DNA of 64,000 bases from UBA12191 sp964422295 (GTDB lineage Bacteria; Planctomycetota; UBA8108; UBA1146), in NCBI GenBank assembly GCA_964422295.1, contig CAYRAM010000011.1, positions 23,753 through 87,752 of the forward strand. The letters are read 5' to 3'. The position numbers were made by a program, and so were the translations under genes. The notes below the pieces were generated by a model that saw only the letters and a list, made by a program, of their open reading frames with translations, did no database searches and was not told the origin of the DNA. Positions within the stretch are counted from its first letter, which is position 1. Each line of letters starts with the position of its first letter. Below, piece after piece: positions 63,907 to 64,000 of this stretch.

Positions 63907-63938
63907 CCCCCGGGCTGGAGTTCGCTCCAGCCCGGGGG
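63907..63938. terminator. Strong bidirectional UUCG-loop terminator
   Basis: A perfect 14-bp stem, CCCCCGGGCTGGAG / CTCCAGCCCGGGGG, is closed by a TTCG tetraloop. It is preceded by five A and followed by six T, so it can act in both directions. It lies 30 bp after the stop of the minus-strand gene that enters from the right edge. Confidence 0.93.
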
Positions 63939-63969
63939 TTTTTGTTTGAGGAGAGGACCCGGCAGGTCT

Positions 63970-64000
63970 TCACCGTTTCTTTCTTTCCTCGGCCAACGCC
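63970..64000 (-). CDS. C-terminal tail of a gene entering from the right edge
   Basis: One minus-strand frame reads ALAEERKKR followed by TGA at 63972-63970, directly before the strong terminator. G+C returns to the core level here. Only nine codons are visible, so the gene cannot be identified. Confidence 0.4.
   Translation of the reverse strand, partial: ALAEERKKR

Overview
The window looks like a fragment of a marine-type Planctomycetota chromosome, probably from a draft or metagenome assembly. The pointers are: secreted proteins ending in Asp-rich dockerin-type calcium repeats (9485-11998, 19804-20859), an ECF-like sigma factor overlapping a membrane Ser/Thr kinase with a beta-propeller (53915-58116), a lipoprotein sulfatase, DUF1579-type and VWA/HEAT exported proteins, and frequent TTG/GTG starts with clear Shine-Dalgarno (SD) sites. 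A run of 100 N at 17028-17127 is an assembly join. No rRNA, tRNA or CRISPR array was seen.

Layout. 1-4989: PLP aminotransferase (cut by the left edge), FAD monooxygenase, hybrid-like histidine kinase, and a lipoprotein gene interrupted by two in-frame TGA codons. 5183-9405: an SDR dehydrogenase followed by a complete sugar ABC importer (binding lipoprotein, double ATPase, permease). 9485-13186: dockerin-tailed dihaem peroxidase and 2-Cys peroxiredoxin. 13382-17201: polyphosphate module, ppx convergent with ppk1; ppk1 is split only by the assembly gap. 17360-23709: SDR, atypical dual-specificity phosphatase, zinc-ribbon lipoprotein, PKD-dockerin protein, histidine phosphatase, YchF. 23706-28878: esterase-DUF1579 fusion, amidase, NUDIX, sulfatase. 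28903-38603: heterodimeric ABC exporter, PPi-type phosphofructokinase, purple-acid-phosphatase-like enzyme, ABC-F ATPase, VWA protein. 38665-47419: PhoD-like phosphatase, two tandem paralogous exported proteins, MFS transporter, cold-shock-like membrane protein, PhoA-type alkaline phosphatase.

The most unusual locus is 47471-52794. Four co-directional genes end in ATGA overlaps: a YhiN/HI0933-like flavoprotein, a long single-chain oxidoreductase (two cyclic-nucleotide-binding domains, a BFD-like Fe-S motif, a ferredoxin-reductase FAD/NAD module and a His-rich membrane domain), a pentahaem cytochrome c and a DUF3365 monohaem protein. Together they read as a trans-membrane electron conduit from NAD(P)H to periplasmic haems that may be gated by a cyclic nucleotide.

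From about 58.12 kb to 63.9 kb the base composition drops sharply (about one third G+C in lines checked by eye) and gene content changes to orphan small proteins, a UvrD-family helicase, a stand-alone HIRAN protein and a GRDP-like protein. This is an accessory island, possibly a defence or mobile region. A strong UUCG-loop terminator at 63907-63938 and the tail of a G+C-richer gene mark the return to the core chromosome.
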